Source: Betaproteobacteria bacterium (GTDB lineage: Bacteria; Pseudomonadota; Gammaproteobacteria; Burkholderiales; Burkholderiaceae_A). From it: 64,000 bases of DNA. A program made the translations under genes and the position numbers. Position 1 is the first letter of the stretch. Each line of letters opens with the position of its first letter. The DNA is taken from contig JAGWWC010000002.1 in assembly GCA_018970545.1 (NCBI GenBank), forward strand, positions 62,001 to 126,000. The letters are read 5' to 3'. Shown one piece after another: positions 41,288 to 48,873 of this stretch. Under the pieces are notes generated by a model that was not told where the DNA came from, ran no database searches, and worked only from the letters and a program-made list of their open reading frames with translations.

Positions 41288-42118
41288 ATGGATGCTTCAT
41301 TCTACGGCGCCGTATCGTTGGTGGCGGCCGCAGGCTATGCGGGCTTAGCCTGGGCCCACCGCGCCGGCACTGCGGCTGCGACCATGCCGCTGGCCTCGCG
41401 CTCGGGGCAGGCCCTGCTGCTTGCTGTCATCGCCATTCACGGGCTGTCCTTGTTACCGAACTGGTTTTCACGCGAAGGCCTGTATTTCGGCTTTGCGACC
41501 TCGATCTCGTGGACCCTCTGGCTTGCGGTGCTGCTGCTGTGGATTGAATCCTGGTTTCAGCGGCTGCCGCCGATTACGCAAGGTGTTTTTGTCGTCGCCG
41601 CGATCGCCGCTGCGTTGCCGCTGATTTTTCCCGGCCGGCCACTGACCACCGCGTTGGATATCAGCTTTCGTCTGCACATGCTGCTTGCGATGCTGGCCTA
41701 CAGCACCTTTACGCTGGCGGCAGCCAGCGCCCTGCTGATGTTGTCGATGGAGAAAGCGCTGCACCGCACCCGGCGCGTCAGCATCGACTCAGGAGGCTGG
41801 TGGCAGGGCCTGCCACCACTGATTGGTCTGGATCAGATGTTGGTGCATATGGTGGCGGCAGGATTCGTTTTGGTGACCCTGACGCTGGGCTCCGGCATGG
41901 TGGTGGGTGCTGAGCTGGGGCGTGGGTTGCTTCGGTTTGACCATAAAACCGTGTTTACCTTGGCCTCATGGGCCCTCTCGCTGATATTGTTGGTGGGCCA
42001 TCAATGGTGGGGCTGGCGAGGCCGAGTCGCTGCGCGCTGGACGCTTGCCGGATTTGCCACTTTGTTGATGGCTTATGTCGGCACCCGTTTTGTTTTAGAA
42101 GTCGTATTGGATCGTTAA
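41288..42118 (+). CDS. CcsA/YpjD-like inner membrane protein
   Basis: Polytopic membrane protein of the cytochrome c assembly (CcsA/CcmC-related) family, 276 aa from ATG 41288 with about eight hydrophobic segments. Family features are HGLSLLPNWFS, SWTLWLAVLLLWIESW, DISFRLHMLLAMLAYSTFTLAAASALLML and a late VGHQWWGWRGRVAARWTLAGFATLL. YpjD-type proteins sit next to ffh in many proteobacteria, and their role is unproved. The track ORF reaches back to 41045 over ffh and is rejected. Confidence 0.87.
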   Translation: MDASFYGAVSLVAAAGYAGLAWAHRAGTAAATMPLASRSGQALLLAVIAIHGLSLLPNWFSREGLYFGFATSISWTLWLAVLLLWIESWFQRLPPITQGVFVVAAIAAALPLIFPGRPLTTALDISFRLHMLLAMLAYSTFTLAAASALLMLSMEKALHRTRRVSIDSGGWWQGLPPLIGLDQMLVHMVAAGFVLVTLTLGSGMVVGAELGRGLLRFDHKTVFTLASWALSLILLVGHQWWGWRGRVAARWTLAGFATLLMAYVGTRFVLEVVLDR

Positions 42119-42119
42119 G

Positions 42120-42359
42120 ATGTTGCTACGCGTCGTCATTATTTCTCTGGCAGTCATTGCAGGCTTGTGGCTGTTAAAGCGTGCATTTTCGAAGCGCAGC
42201 AGCGCGAAAGACGCGCAGTCTTCTGCGGACACGGTGGCCCAATCGAAACTCATTCAGTGTGCCCACTGCAGTGCCCGGCTTCCCGCCACAGATGCGGTCT
42301 GGAGGGATGGGCAGGCCTACTGCAGCATGACCCATCGGCATCTTGGACCGAAGGGCTAA
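42120..42359 (+). CDS. PP0621-like small membrane protein
   Basis: A 79-residue protein with one N-terminal membrane span (LLRVVIISLAVIAGLWLLKRAF) and a short cytoplasmic part carrying CAHCSARLP and a later cysteine in QAYCSMTHRHL, possibly a small metal-binding knuckle. Similar PP0621-family proteins lie between the CcsA-like gene and ampD in Burkholderiales. The function is unknown. It begins 1 base after the CcsA-like stop, and its stop overlaps the ampD ATG by one base (TAATG). Confidence 0.8.
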   Translation: MLLRVVIISLAVIAGLWLLKRAFSKRSSAKDAQSSADTVAQSKLIQCAHCSARLPATDAVWRDGQAYCSMTHRHLGPKG

Positions 42360-42943
42360 TGGGTGCCCTTCGGTTTGATGCCCAGGGCTGGCTGACTTCG
42401 GGCGCGCGCCGATCACCCTCACCGCATTGCGACGAGCGGCCAAAAGATGCCGAAATCACGCTCGCTGTGATTCATAACATCAGCCTGCCCGCGGGCTGCT
42501 ATGAGGGCGGCGCCGTTGAGGAATTGTTTCTCGGTCGGTTAGATTGCAATCGGCACCCTCATTTCTCAGGGCTCGCAGGCCTACGAGTGTCAGCCCATTT
42601 TTTCGTTCGGCGCACAGGCGAGGTCATTCAGTTTGTTGGCCTTCAGGATCGGGCCTGGCATGCGGGCGCCTCGGAATTTCTCGGCCGCCCCGCCTGTAAT
42701 GATTTTTCAATTGGGCTTGAACTCGAGGGTGTGGATGATGCGCCGTACCCTGACATTCAGATGCAGGCGGCAGCCGATGTGCTTGCGGGCGCAAGCACCG
42801 CGTTGCCGAATTTGAAGTGGATTGCCGGGCACTCTGACATCGCGCCGGGGCGCAAGACGGATCCTGGACCCACCTTTTCATGGCCTGAGATGTTCAGGCT
42901 GTTAGATGGGCGTGGGTGTTTACTTACACGGCCGTATCCCTGA
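42359..42943 (+). CDS. ampD: 1,6-anhydro-MurNAc-L-alanine amidase AmpD
   Basis: Cytoplasmic zinc amidase that cleaves anhydromuropeptides in peptidoglycan recycling. Zinc ligands and catalytic residues are visible in VIHNISLP and in GHSDIAPGRKTDPGPTF, with VSAHFFVRRTGEVIQFV and IGLELEG between them. ATG 42359 gives 194 aa, the family length, and the longer track ORF overlaps the preceding gene. Together with mpl at 54922 it indicates that the organism recycles its cell wall. No ampR or ampC is nearby. Confidence 0.93.
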   Translation: MGALRFDAQGWLTSGARRSPSPHCDERPKDAEITLAVIHNISLPAGCYEGGAVEELFLGRLDCNRHPHFSGLAGLRVSAHFFVRRTGEVIQFVGLQDRAWHAGASEFLGRPACNDFSIGLELEGVDDAPYPDIQMQAAADVLAGASTALPNLKWIAGHSDIAPGRKTDPGPTFSWPEMFRLLDGRGCLLTRPYP

Positions 42944-43074
42944 TTTTTCGGGCCTCGCCAATTGGTTTCGCTGTAAAACCCGCGCCAAATCGGCATGTGC
43001 ATTTTCTTTTAGGGCTGGGCCTGGCTGGCTGGGCCGTGTGCACCGCACACGCGGGTTTGCCCTGAGCAAGCCCC

Positions 43075-43104
43075 TTGCTCCATGATCCCCGGGACTACTA
43101 GAAT
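43075..43104 (+). promoter_or_regulatory. Predicted nrdA promoter
   Basis: TTGCTC at 43075-43080 and TAGAAT at 43099-43104 with an 18-bp spacer. The -10 matches five of six consensus bases. It lies inside the first NrdR-like box, which would let NrdR block initiation. The leader to ATG 43239 would be about 125 bases. Confidence 0.5.
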
Positions 43105-43141
43105 TAGGTCCTCCAGCCAAAAAAAGTACTACATCTAGTGT
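43095..43141 (+). promoter_or_regulatory. Two NrdR-like boxes upstream of nrdA
   Basis: Cores CTAGAATTAG (43098-43107) and CTACATCTAG (43129-43138) resemble the inner part of the NrdR box (CwAtATaTwG). The second fits eight of ten positions and is flanked by GTA and TGT. The cores are 31 bp apart, three helical turns, the usual spacing of paired NrdR sites. NrdR represses ribonucleotide reductase genes when dATP is plentiful. The nrdR gene is not in this window. Confidence 0.72.
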
Positions 43142-43238
43142 TTCTAGGGGGAGCGACATCCTCCACAACCAACCCTCATTTGTCCGTCTTTTCAAGCGTT
43201 TACAACATTTTTTTTAAAGAATTTTCTGGGAGAGTTTC

Positions 43239-46193
43239 ATGATGCAGTGGGGCGCAGAATCACAATCACAAAACGCCACAGTTACCGCGGGCCTGGCGCC
43301 GTCCAGCCCCTCCGCTTCAGCGCCTTCCGCGCTGTCGCCACAGGCCGTTGCAGCCGACATTAAAGTCATCCGCCGCAATGGGGCGGTGGTGGGCTTCGAG
43401 CCCAGCAAGATTCAGATTGCCATGACCAAGGCTTTTCTGGCCGTGGGGGGTAATCAGGGGGCTGCATCCGCCCGAGTCCGAGAGATCACCGAGGCCCTGA
43501 CTCAGTCGGTGGTGATGGCCTTGATGCGCCGGCTGCCCGCTGGCGGCACCATGCACATCGAAGATATTCAAGATCAGGTTGAGCTCGCTCTGATGCGCTC
43601 CGGCGAGCACGAAGTCGCCCGGGCCTATGTGCTGTATCGCGAGCGTCGCTCACAAGAGCGGGCCGCCAAGCAGCCCACAACTGCCCCGATTCAATCTTCA
43701 CTGCAGATGCTGGTCGATGGAAACGCTCAGCCTCTGAGCGAGTCCTGGCTACGCGACATCATCTCCGCCGCTTGCACTGATCTCGGTGAGGCCGTCAGTG
43801 TCGAGGCCGTGATGCAAGACACCGTCAAAAATCTCTACGACGGTGTGCCGCTTGAAGAGGTATTCAAATCCGCCATTCTGGCGGCCCGCGCACTTATCGA
43901 AAAGGATCCCGCCTATGCCAAAGTCAGTGCCCGCCTGTTGCTGCACACGATTCGCAAGGAGATGCTTCAGTCGGAGGTTTCGCAGGCCGAGATGGAGCGT
44001 CGCTATCCAGACTACTTCCCGCGATTCATTAAGAAGGGCATCGAGATTGGCCTGTTAAACGAGGAGCTCTCACGGTTTGACCTGCAAAAACTGGCCCAAG
44101 CCATCGACCCTAAACGCGATCTGCAATTTGATTATCTTGGTCTGCAGACGCTGTATGACCGTTATTTCCTCATTGATCGTAATGATGCTTATTCGGGCGA
44201 GGGCCGCCGGATCGAGATGCCGCAGGCATTTTTCATGCGGGTGGCAATGGGCCTCGCAATGAACGAATTAAACCGCGAAGCGCGTGCGATCGAGTTCTAC
44301 AACTTGCTGTCGAGTTTTGATTTTATGAGCTCAACGCCGACGCTCTTTAACTCCGGCACGACGCACTCACAGCTTTCGTCTTGCTATCTCTCGACCGTGG
44401 CCGATGATCTGGATGGCATTTATGAAGCGATCAAAGAAAACGCGCTGCTCGCGAAATATGCCGGTGGCCTGGGCAACGATTGGACGCCGGTGCGGGCCTT
44501 GGGCAGCTATATCAAGGGCACCAATGGCAAGAGCCAAGGCGTGGTGCCGTTTCTGAAGGTGGTCAACGACACCGCCGTGGCCGTCAATCAAGGCGGGAAA
44601 CGCAAAGGCGCCGTCTGCACCTATCTCGAAAGCTGGCACTTGGATGTCGAGGAGTTTCTTGAGCTGCGCAAAAACACAGGCGATGACCGCCGCCGTACCC
44701 ACGACATGAATACGGCCAACTGGATTCCCGATCTGTTTATGAAGCGGGTCATGGAAGGCAGCCAGTGGACACTGTTCTCGCCCTCCGATGTGCCCGACCT
44801 GCACGACAAGGTGGGCCGCGCATTCGAGCAGGCCTACACCAGCTATGAGGCCAAAGCCGACAGCGGCGAGATCAAACATTTCAAGCGGATTCCAGCGCTC
44901 TCGCTCTGGCGCAAGATGCTGACCATGCTGTTTGAGACGGGCCATCCCTGGATCACTTTCAAAGATCCCTGCAACATCCGAAGCCCGCAGCAGCATGTCG
45001 GGGTGGTCCACTCCTCCAATCTGTGTACCGAGATCACCCTGAACACCAACGACTCGGAGATTGCCGTCTGTAATCTCGGCTCAGTCAATCTGGTGAACCA
45101 TCTCAAGTCCGCGTCCCGCGGGGGCCTGGAGCTGGATCACGAAAAGCTGCACCGGACGATCCGCACGGCCATGCGGATGTTGGACAACGTCATTGATATC
45201 AACTACTACGCCGTCGCCAAGGCCCGCAATTCCAATATCCGCCACCGGCCGGTCGGCCTGGGCATTATGGGATTTCAAGAAGCCCTGCATGCGATGCGTG
45301 TGTCCTACGCCAGTCAGGATGCGGTGGAGTTTGCCGACCGTTCGATGGAGGCGGTTTGCTATAACGCTTACTGGGCGTCGACCGAGTTGGCCGAGGAGAG
45401 GGGCGCCTACTCATCGTTTCGCGGTTCCCTGTGGGACCAGGGCATTCTGCCGCTGGACACACTGAAGATTTTGGCCGAGGAGCGCGGCGGCTATGTCGAA
45501 GTGGACATGTCATCCACCCTCGATTGGGAGGCGCTGCGTTCGAGGATCAAGGCCCACGGCATGCGCAACTCCAACTGTGTGGCCATTGCGCCGACGGCCA
45601 CCATCTCCAATATCGTGGGCATCTCCGCCTCCATTGAGCCCACCTACCAGAACCTATATGTGAAATCGAACCTCTCGGGCGAATTCACCGTGGTCAACGA
45701 GTATCTGGTCCAGGATTTGAAAAAGCTTGGCCTCTGGGACGAGGTCATGGTGGCGGACCTGAAGTACTTCGATGGCAGCCTGGCCAAGATCGATCGGGTA
45801 CCAGCCGAGCTGCGGAGCCTCTACGCCACCGCCTTTGAAGTCGATACGCGCTGGACCGTGGAGTGTGCGGCCCGGCGTCAGAAATGGATCGATCAGGCCC
45901 AGTCGCTGAACATCTACATGGCGGGCGCATCCGGTAAAAAGCTTGATGAGACCTACAAGCTTGCCTGGTTACGCGGACTGAAGACCACCTATTACCTGCG
46001 CACGATGGGCGCAACTTCGGCTGAGAAGTCGACCATCAGCACCGGACAGCTCAACGCGGTTCCGGTGTCAGGCGGCTTGGAAGTGGCGGCATCAGCAGCT
46101 GCAGTTCAATCCGGTGCGCAAGAGTCGACGGTTGCAGGAAGTGATGTGAAGTTCTGCGCCATCGACGACCCGGAATGCGAGGCCTGCCAATAA
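43239..46193 (+). CDS. nrdA: Class Ia ribonucleotide reductase alpha subunit NrdA
   Basis: Reduces ribonucleoside diphosphates to deoxyribonucleotides with NrdB, using oxygen. An N-terminal ATP-cone (IKVIRRNGAVVGFEPSKIQIAMTKAF), the allosteric control site, is followed by the catalytic barrel. The barrel has the active-site cysteine in STPTLFNSGTTHSQLSSCYLS, the NLCTEI cysteine and glutamate, and PTATISNIVGISASIEP. The C-terminal tail ends ECEACQ, the CxxC pair that re-reduces the active site. It has 984 aa, as usual for the betaproteobacterial form with a long N-terminal region. The first 35 residues are Ala/Ser-rich and probably disordered. Confidence 0.97.
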   Translation: MMQWGAESQSQNATVTAGLAPSSPSASAPSALSPQAVAADIKVIRRNGAVVGFEPSKIQIAMTKAFLAVGGNQGAASARVREITEALTQSVVMALMRRLPAGGTMHIEDIQDQVELALMRSGEHEVARAYVLYRERRSQERAAKQPTTAPIQSSLQMLVDGNAQPLSESWLRDIISAACTDLGEAVSVEAVMQDTVKNLYDGVPLEEVFKSAILAARALIEKDPAYAKVSARLLLHTIRKEMLQSEVSQAEMERRYPDYFPRFIKKGIEIGLLNEELSRFDLQKLAQAIDPKRDLQFDYLGLQTLYDRYFLIDRNDAYSGEGRRIEMPQAFFMRVAMGLAMNELNREARAIEFYNLLSSFDFMSSTPTLFNSGTTHSQLSSCYLSTVADDLDGIYEAIKENALLAKYAGGLGNDWTPVRALGSYIKGTNGKSQGVVPFLKVVNDTAVAVNQGGKRKGAVCTYLESWHLDVEEFLELRKNTGDDRRRTHDMNTANWIPDLFMKRVMEGSQWTLFSPSDVPDLHDKVGRAFEQAYTSYEAKADSGEIKHFKRIPALSLWRKMLTMLFETGHPWITFKDPCNIRSPQQHVGVVHSSNLCTEITLNTNDSEIAVCNLGSVNLVNHLKSASRGGLELDHEKLHRTIRTAMRMLDNVIDINYYAVAKARNSNIRHRPVGLGIMGFQEALHAMRVSYASQDAVEFADRSMEAVCYNAYWASTELAEERGAYSSFRGSLWDQGILPLDTLKILAEERGGYVEVDMSSTLDWEALRSRIKAHGMRNSNCVAIAPTATISNIVGISASIEPTYQNLYVKSNLSGEFTVVNEYLVQDLKKLGLWDEVMVADLKYFDGSLAKIDRVPAELRSLYATAFEVDTRWTVECAARRQKWIDQAQSLNIYMAGASGKKLDETYKLAWLRGLKTTYYLRTMGATSAEKSTISTGQLNAVPVSGGLEVAASAAAVQSGAQESTVAGSDVKFCAIDDPECEACQ

Positions 46194-46217
46194 ATCAACT
46201 GAAGCAAACCTCGTGGC

Positions 46218-46248
46218 AAGAATGCGACATCGACGATGTCGCATTCTT
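46218..46248 (+). terminator. Perfect 15-bp inverted repeat after nrdA
   Basis: AAGAATGCGACATCG and CGATGTCGCATTCTT flank a single base, giving a very stable hairpin 24 bases after the nrdA stop. The following sequence (GAATTTAAAAATTTTTG) is A/T-rich but does not start with a clean T run. It may be a partial terminator or an RNA stabiliser that separates nrdA and nrdB expression. Confidence 0.7.
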
Positions 46249-46271
46249 GAATTTAAAAATTTTTGAAAAAA

Positions 46272-46344
46272 ATGATTGCAACGTGAAAAATGTTCTTGCA
46301 TTATTCGCGCTGTGTACAACAACCGAATCTCACGTTGCAGTCAT
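46272..46344. repeat. Inverted repeat flanking the nrdB promoter region
   Basis: ATGATTGCAACGTGA (46272-46286) and TCACGTTGCAGTCAT (46330-46344) are inverted copies matching at 14 of 15 positions, with 43 bases between them. The left arm contains the predicted -35 box of nrdB, and the right arm lies in the leader. It looks like a pair of operator sites. The motif does not resemble NrdR boxes. Confidence 0.75.
46276..46304 (+). promoter_or_regulatory. Predicted nrdB promoter
   Basis: TTGCAA (46276-46281) and CATTAT (46299-46304) separated by 17 bp, in an A/T-rich stretch 117 bases before nrdB. Each hexamer matches four or five of six consensus bases. With the hairpin after nrdA, it suggests that nrdB can be transcribed on its own. 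Confidence 0.45.
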
Positions 46345-46420
46345 TGATCGAGTCAACGGGCGCACTGCCTGATCGTCAAACCCCTCAGAAAGAGGGAATG
46401 AAAGCAAAGTGAGAGTCGAA

Positions 46421-47629
46421 ATGCTGAACTGGGAAGATAGTTCCAACACCGTTGCACAGCCCCCCCTTGCGGGATCTGCAGCACTCAACATGGCGCCGGC
46501 GGTCTCGCCGGCACAGGCCATGCCGTCTTCATCGGCGGCTGCTGGCACGTCGGCGGTTCCGCCGTTCATGTCGCAGGGCGTTCTGAATTCAGCGGCCGCA
46601 TCCGATGAGATGCGCCGGGTCCGGGTGGAAGACAAGCGGGTCATCAATGCGGGCACGGATGTCAATCAGCTCGTGCCCTTCAAATACAAGTGGGCCTGGG
46701 AAAAGTATCTGGCCGGCTGTGCCAATCATTGGATGCCCCAGGAAATCAACATGTCGCGTGACATCGCGACCTGGAAAGATCCCAATGGCCTGACCGAGGA
46801 TGAGCGCCGACTGATTCGGCGAAACCTCGGATTCTTTGTGACCGCGGATTCACTAGCAGCCAACAATATCGTGCTGGGCACCTATCGGCATATCACCGCC
46901 CCGGAGTGCCGCCAGTACTTGCTGCGCCAGGCCTTCGAAGAGGCCATCCATACCCATGCCTATCAGTACATCGTGGAGTCTCTTGGCCTAGATGAGGGCG
47001 AGATCTTCAACGCTTACCATGAGATTCCATCGATTCGGGACAAAGATGAATTTCTGATTCCGTTCATCGATACCCTGACCAACCCAGATTTCAAGACCGG
47101 GACCCCCCAGGCCGATCAGCAGCTCTTAAAGTCCCTGATCGTTTTTGCCTGCCTCATGGAGGGCCTGTTCTTCTATGTCGGCTTTGTCCAGATCCTGGCT
47201 CTGGGCCGGCAGAACAAGATGACCGGCGCGGCCGAGCAATATCAGTACATCCTTCGGGATGAGTCCATGCACTGCAATTTCGGCATCGATCTGATCAACA
47301 CCATCAAGCTGGAGAACCCCCATCTGTGGACACCGGAGTTCCGCGAGGAGCTCAAGGTCCTGTTCCAGAAGGCAGTGGAGTTGGAGTACCGCTACGCCGA
47401 AGACACCATGCCGCGTGGCGTGCTGGGGCTGAACGCCTCCATGTTCAAGTCCTATCTGCGTTACATCGCAAACCGTCGTTGCCAGCAGATCGGCCTGGAG
47501 CCGCTTTTTGGCAACGAAGAGAATCCCTTCCCCTGGATGGCCGAAATGGTCGACCTGAAGAAGGAGAGAAATTTCTTTGAGACCCGTGTGATCGAGTATC
47601 AGACGGGCGGCGCATTGTCCTGGGAGTGA
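46421..47629 (+). CDS. nrdB: Class Ia ribonucleotide reductase beta subunit NrdB
   Basis: Diiron protein that holds the tyrosyl radical needed by NrdA. Iron ligands lie in [22 protein letters not shown] and in [14 protein letters not shown], and the candidate radical tyrosine is in HAYQYIVE. The C-terminal peptide [11 protein letters not shown] docks into NrdA. ATG 46421 (MLNWEDSS) is preferred over GTG 46409, giving 402 aa. Residues 1-60 form an Ala/Ser/Pro-rich low-complexity leader, as in NrdA. A small CCCTC/GAGGG hairpin precedes the start. Confidence 0.97.
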   Translation: MLNWEDSSNTVAQPPLAGSAALNMAPAVSPAQAMPSSSAAAGTSAVPPFMSQGVLNSAAASDEMRRVRVEDKRVINAGTDVNQLVPFKYKWAWEKYLAGCANHWMPQEINMSRDIATWKDPNGLTEDERRLIRRNLGFFVTADSLAANNIVLGTYRHITAPECRQYLLRQAFEEAIHTHAYQYIVESLGLDEGEIFNAYHEIPSIRDKDEFLIPFIDTLTNPDFKTGTPQADQQLLKSLIVFACLMEGLFFYVGFVQILALGRQNKMTGAAEQYQYILRDESMHCNFGIDLINTIKLENPHLWTPEFREELKVLFQKAVELEYRYAEDTMPRGVLGLNASMFKSYLRYIANRRCQQIGLEPLFGNEENPFPWMAEMVDLKKERNFFETRVIEYQTGGALSWE

Positions 47630-47758
47630 GCCAAAAGGTGAGCCGGGGCCTGTGCCATTCAGAATTCATTAGCGTTGGGGGATGGTCCTCTTGCGCGAAT
47701 GAATGGTTCGGGCCATCCGGTGCGAATCCCCTTTTGTTCAAGCTTGAAGGAGTGTTCC

Positions 47759-48181
47759 ATGGCTGAAGAAGCAAAGAAGAAAGCAAAGAAGAAGCCCGCT
47801 GCTAAGCGCAAGACCGCTGCAAAGAAGAAGCCCGCAGCAAAGAAAAAAGCTGCAGCGAAAAAGCCGGCTAAGAAAGCAGCGAAGAAGCGCGTTGCACGTA
47901 AGTCTGGCGCGAAAAAAGCTGCCAAGAAAGCTGGCGGTAAAAAGCGTAAGGCGGCCAAGAAAGCTGGTGGCAAAAAGCGTGCTGCGAAGAAAGCCGGTGG
48001 CAAGAAGCGTGCCGCCAAGAAAGCCGGTGGCAAGAAAAAAGCCGCTAAGAAGGCTGCCAAGAAAGCTGGCGGTAAAAAGCGTAAGGCTGGCAAGAAGCGC
48101 GCTAAGAAGGCCGCTGCTGCTCCTGCCGCTGCTGCGACGCTGTCCAGCACCTGGCCCTTCCCCACGGGCAGCCGTCCGTAA
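47759..48181 (+). CDS. Histone H1-like Lys/Ala-rich DNA-binding protein
   Basis: A 140-residue protein composed almost wholly of Lys, Ala, Gly and Arg, resembling the C-terminal tail of eukaryotic H1 and the bacterial HctB/BpH1 group. It should bind and condense DNA without a fixed fold. The centre consists of near-identical KKAGGKKRAA-type repeats. The protein ends with a distinct non-basic tail, TLSSTWPFPTGSRP. ATG 47759 (MAEEAKKK) follows AAGGAG, and the track start 28 codons upstream is unlikely. A terminator follows. Similar genes occur next to nrdB in other Burkholderiales. Confidence 0.9.
   Translation: MAEEAKKKAKKKPAAKRKTAAKKKPAAKKKAAAKKPAKKAAKKRVARKSGAKKAAKKAGGKKRKAAKKAGGKKRAAKKAGGKKRAAKKAGGKKKAAKKAAKKAGGKKRKAGKKRAKKAAAAPAAAATLSSTWPFPTGSRP
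47924..48091 (+). repeat. 30-33 bp tandem repeat inside the histone-like gene
   Basis: Five units coding KK-A-GG-KK-(R/K)-x-A begin at 47924, 47957, 47987, 48017 and 48059, with a 12-base partial unit at 48047. The copies differ mostly at third codon positions (GCT/GCC, GGT/GGC, AAA/AAG). The peptide repeat is therefore kept while the DNA drifts. Such arrays can change copy number by slippage. Confidence 0.9.
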
Positions 48182-48215
48182 GTCTCGACATCAGAGTTAT
48201 CTGATTTGTGACACT

Positions 48216-48245
48216 AAAAGTCCCGCCTCGGCGGGACTTTTTTTA
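48216..48245 (+). terminator. Rho-independent terminator after the histone-like gene
   Basis: AAAAGTCCCGC-CTCG-GCGGGACTTTT forms a perfect 11-bp stem with a stable tetraloop, followed by T residues. It ends about 14 bases before the yggT start codon. Confidence 0.95.
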
Positions 48246-48255
48246 TGATCTAGGC

Positions 48256-48873
48256 ATGAACATTCTCTGGCTGACGCTGAAAACCTTGGGCAGCCTGTTT
48301 GTCGTGGCCTGCGTCCTCAGGGCCTATCTGCAGGCGGTGCGACTGCACCCCCAAAACCCGCTTTCTCGGCTGACATTTCAAATGACTGATTGGATTGTCC
48401 GGCCCATTCGGCGATTTCTGCCGGGCTTTGGCGGGGTGGACTGGGCGAGCCTTCTGGCCGCACTGCTGCTGTCGGTGCTCCTCGTCGTCTTGTTTTATTT
48501 CATGACGTCTGCGGGAATCCTGTCAGACGGGACCCCCTCGACAAAGCCCGTCAGGCCATTTGGTTGGCTCGTTGCATTGGCAGCGCTCTGGACTTTGCAG
48601 TGGTGCCTTCAGCTCGCAGTGGTGATTCTTGTTGCGGGAGTGTTGATGTCTTGGTTTGCGCCGATTCATCCGCTGAAGCCGGTCTTCGATCTGCTCAGCG
48701 CCCCGCTGCTCGAACCTTTTCGGCGGCTGATGGGCAGGCGTCGCACTCCGATTCAGCGATCGGGCTCTGGCCCAGGATTTGACTTATCGCCGATTGCAGC
48801 CTTTTTGTTGCTTCAGATCGCAGCAGCTGTGGTGGCTGAGCTCGAGATGTCGGTGTTGCGGCATTTATTTTGA
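48256..48873 (+). CDS. YggT-family membrane protein
   Basis: Inner membrane protein of 205 aa with two YggT modules, each having hydrophobic helices and a conserved basic segment (MTDWIVRPIRRFLPGFGGVDWASLLAALLL; SAPLLEPFRRLMGRR, then GFDLSPIAAFLLLQ). YggT proteins are linked to osmotic tolerance and potassium homeostasis or to membrane-protein quality control in different bacteria, without a settled mechanism. No ribosome-binding site precedes the ATG, which lies 14 bases after a terminator stem. It overlaps the convergent lipoprotein gene by nine bases. Confidence 0.9.
   Translation: MNILWLTLKTLGSLFVVACVLRAYLQAVRLHPQNPLSRLTFQMTDWIVRPIRRFLPGFGGVDWASLLAALLLSVLLVVLFYFMTSAGILSDGTPSTKPVRPFGWLVALAALWTLQWCLQLAVVILVAGVLMSWFAPIHPLKPVFDLLSAPLLEPFRRLMGRRRTPIQRSGSGPGFDLSPIAAFLLLQIAAAVVAELEMSVLRHLF

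Noticed and set aside
42920-43195. 91-residue minus-strand ORF in the nrdA upstream region
   Set aside because: No family resemblance or good ribosome-binding site; the region is better explained as the nrdA promoter and NrdR sites.
46092-46322. 76-residue minus-strand ORF over the nrdA end and spacer
   Set aside because: It overlaps the nrdA 3' end and the hairpin; no recognisable product.
46382-46412. Short upstream ORF (ATG AAA GCA AAG TGA) and small hairpin before nrdB
   Set aside because: Four codons with a badly spaced ribosome-binding site and a 5-bp stem; too little to claim a leader-peptide attenuator.
47630-47758. Possible structured leader before the histone-like gene (GGATGG...CCATCC)
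   Set aside because: The arms are short and widely spaced, and no known riboswitch or RNA family pattern was seen.
47924-48091. Short regular repeats resembling a CRISPR array
   Set aside because: Units are contiguous coding repeats without spacers, in frame in the histone-like gene, and no cas genes are present.
47659-48165. 168-residue minus-strand ORF rich in Phe, Leu, Ala and Pro
   Set aside because: It is antisense to the histone-like repeats; the apparent repeats are the complement of Lys/Ala codons.
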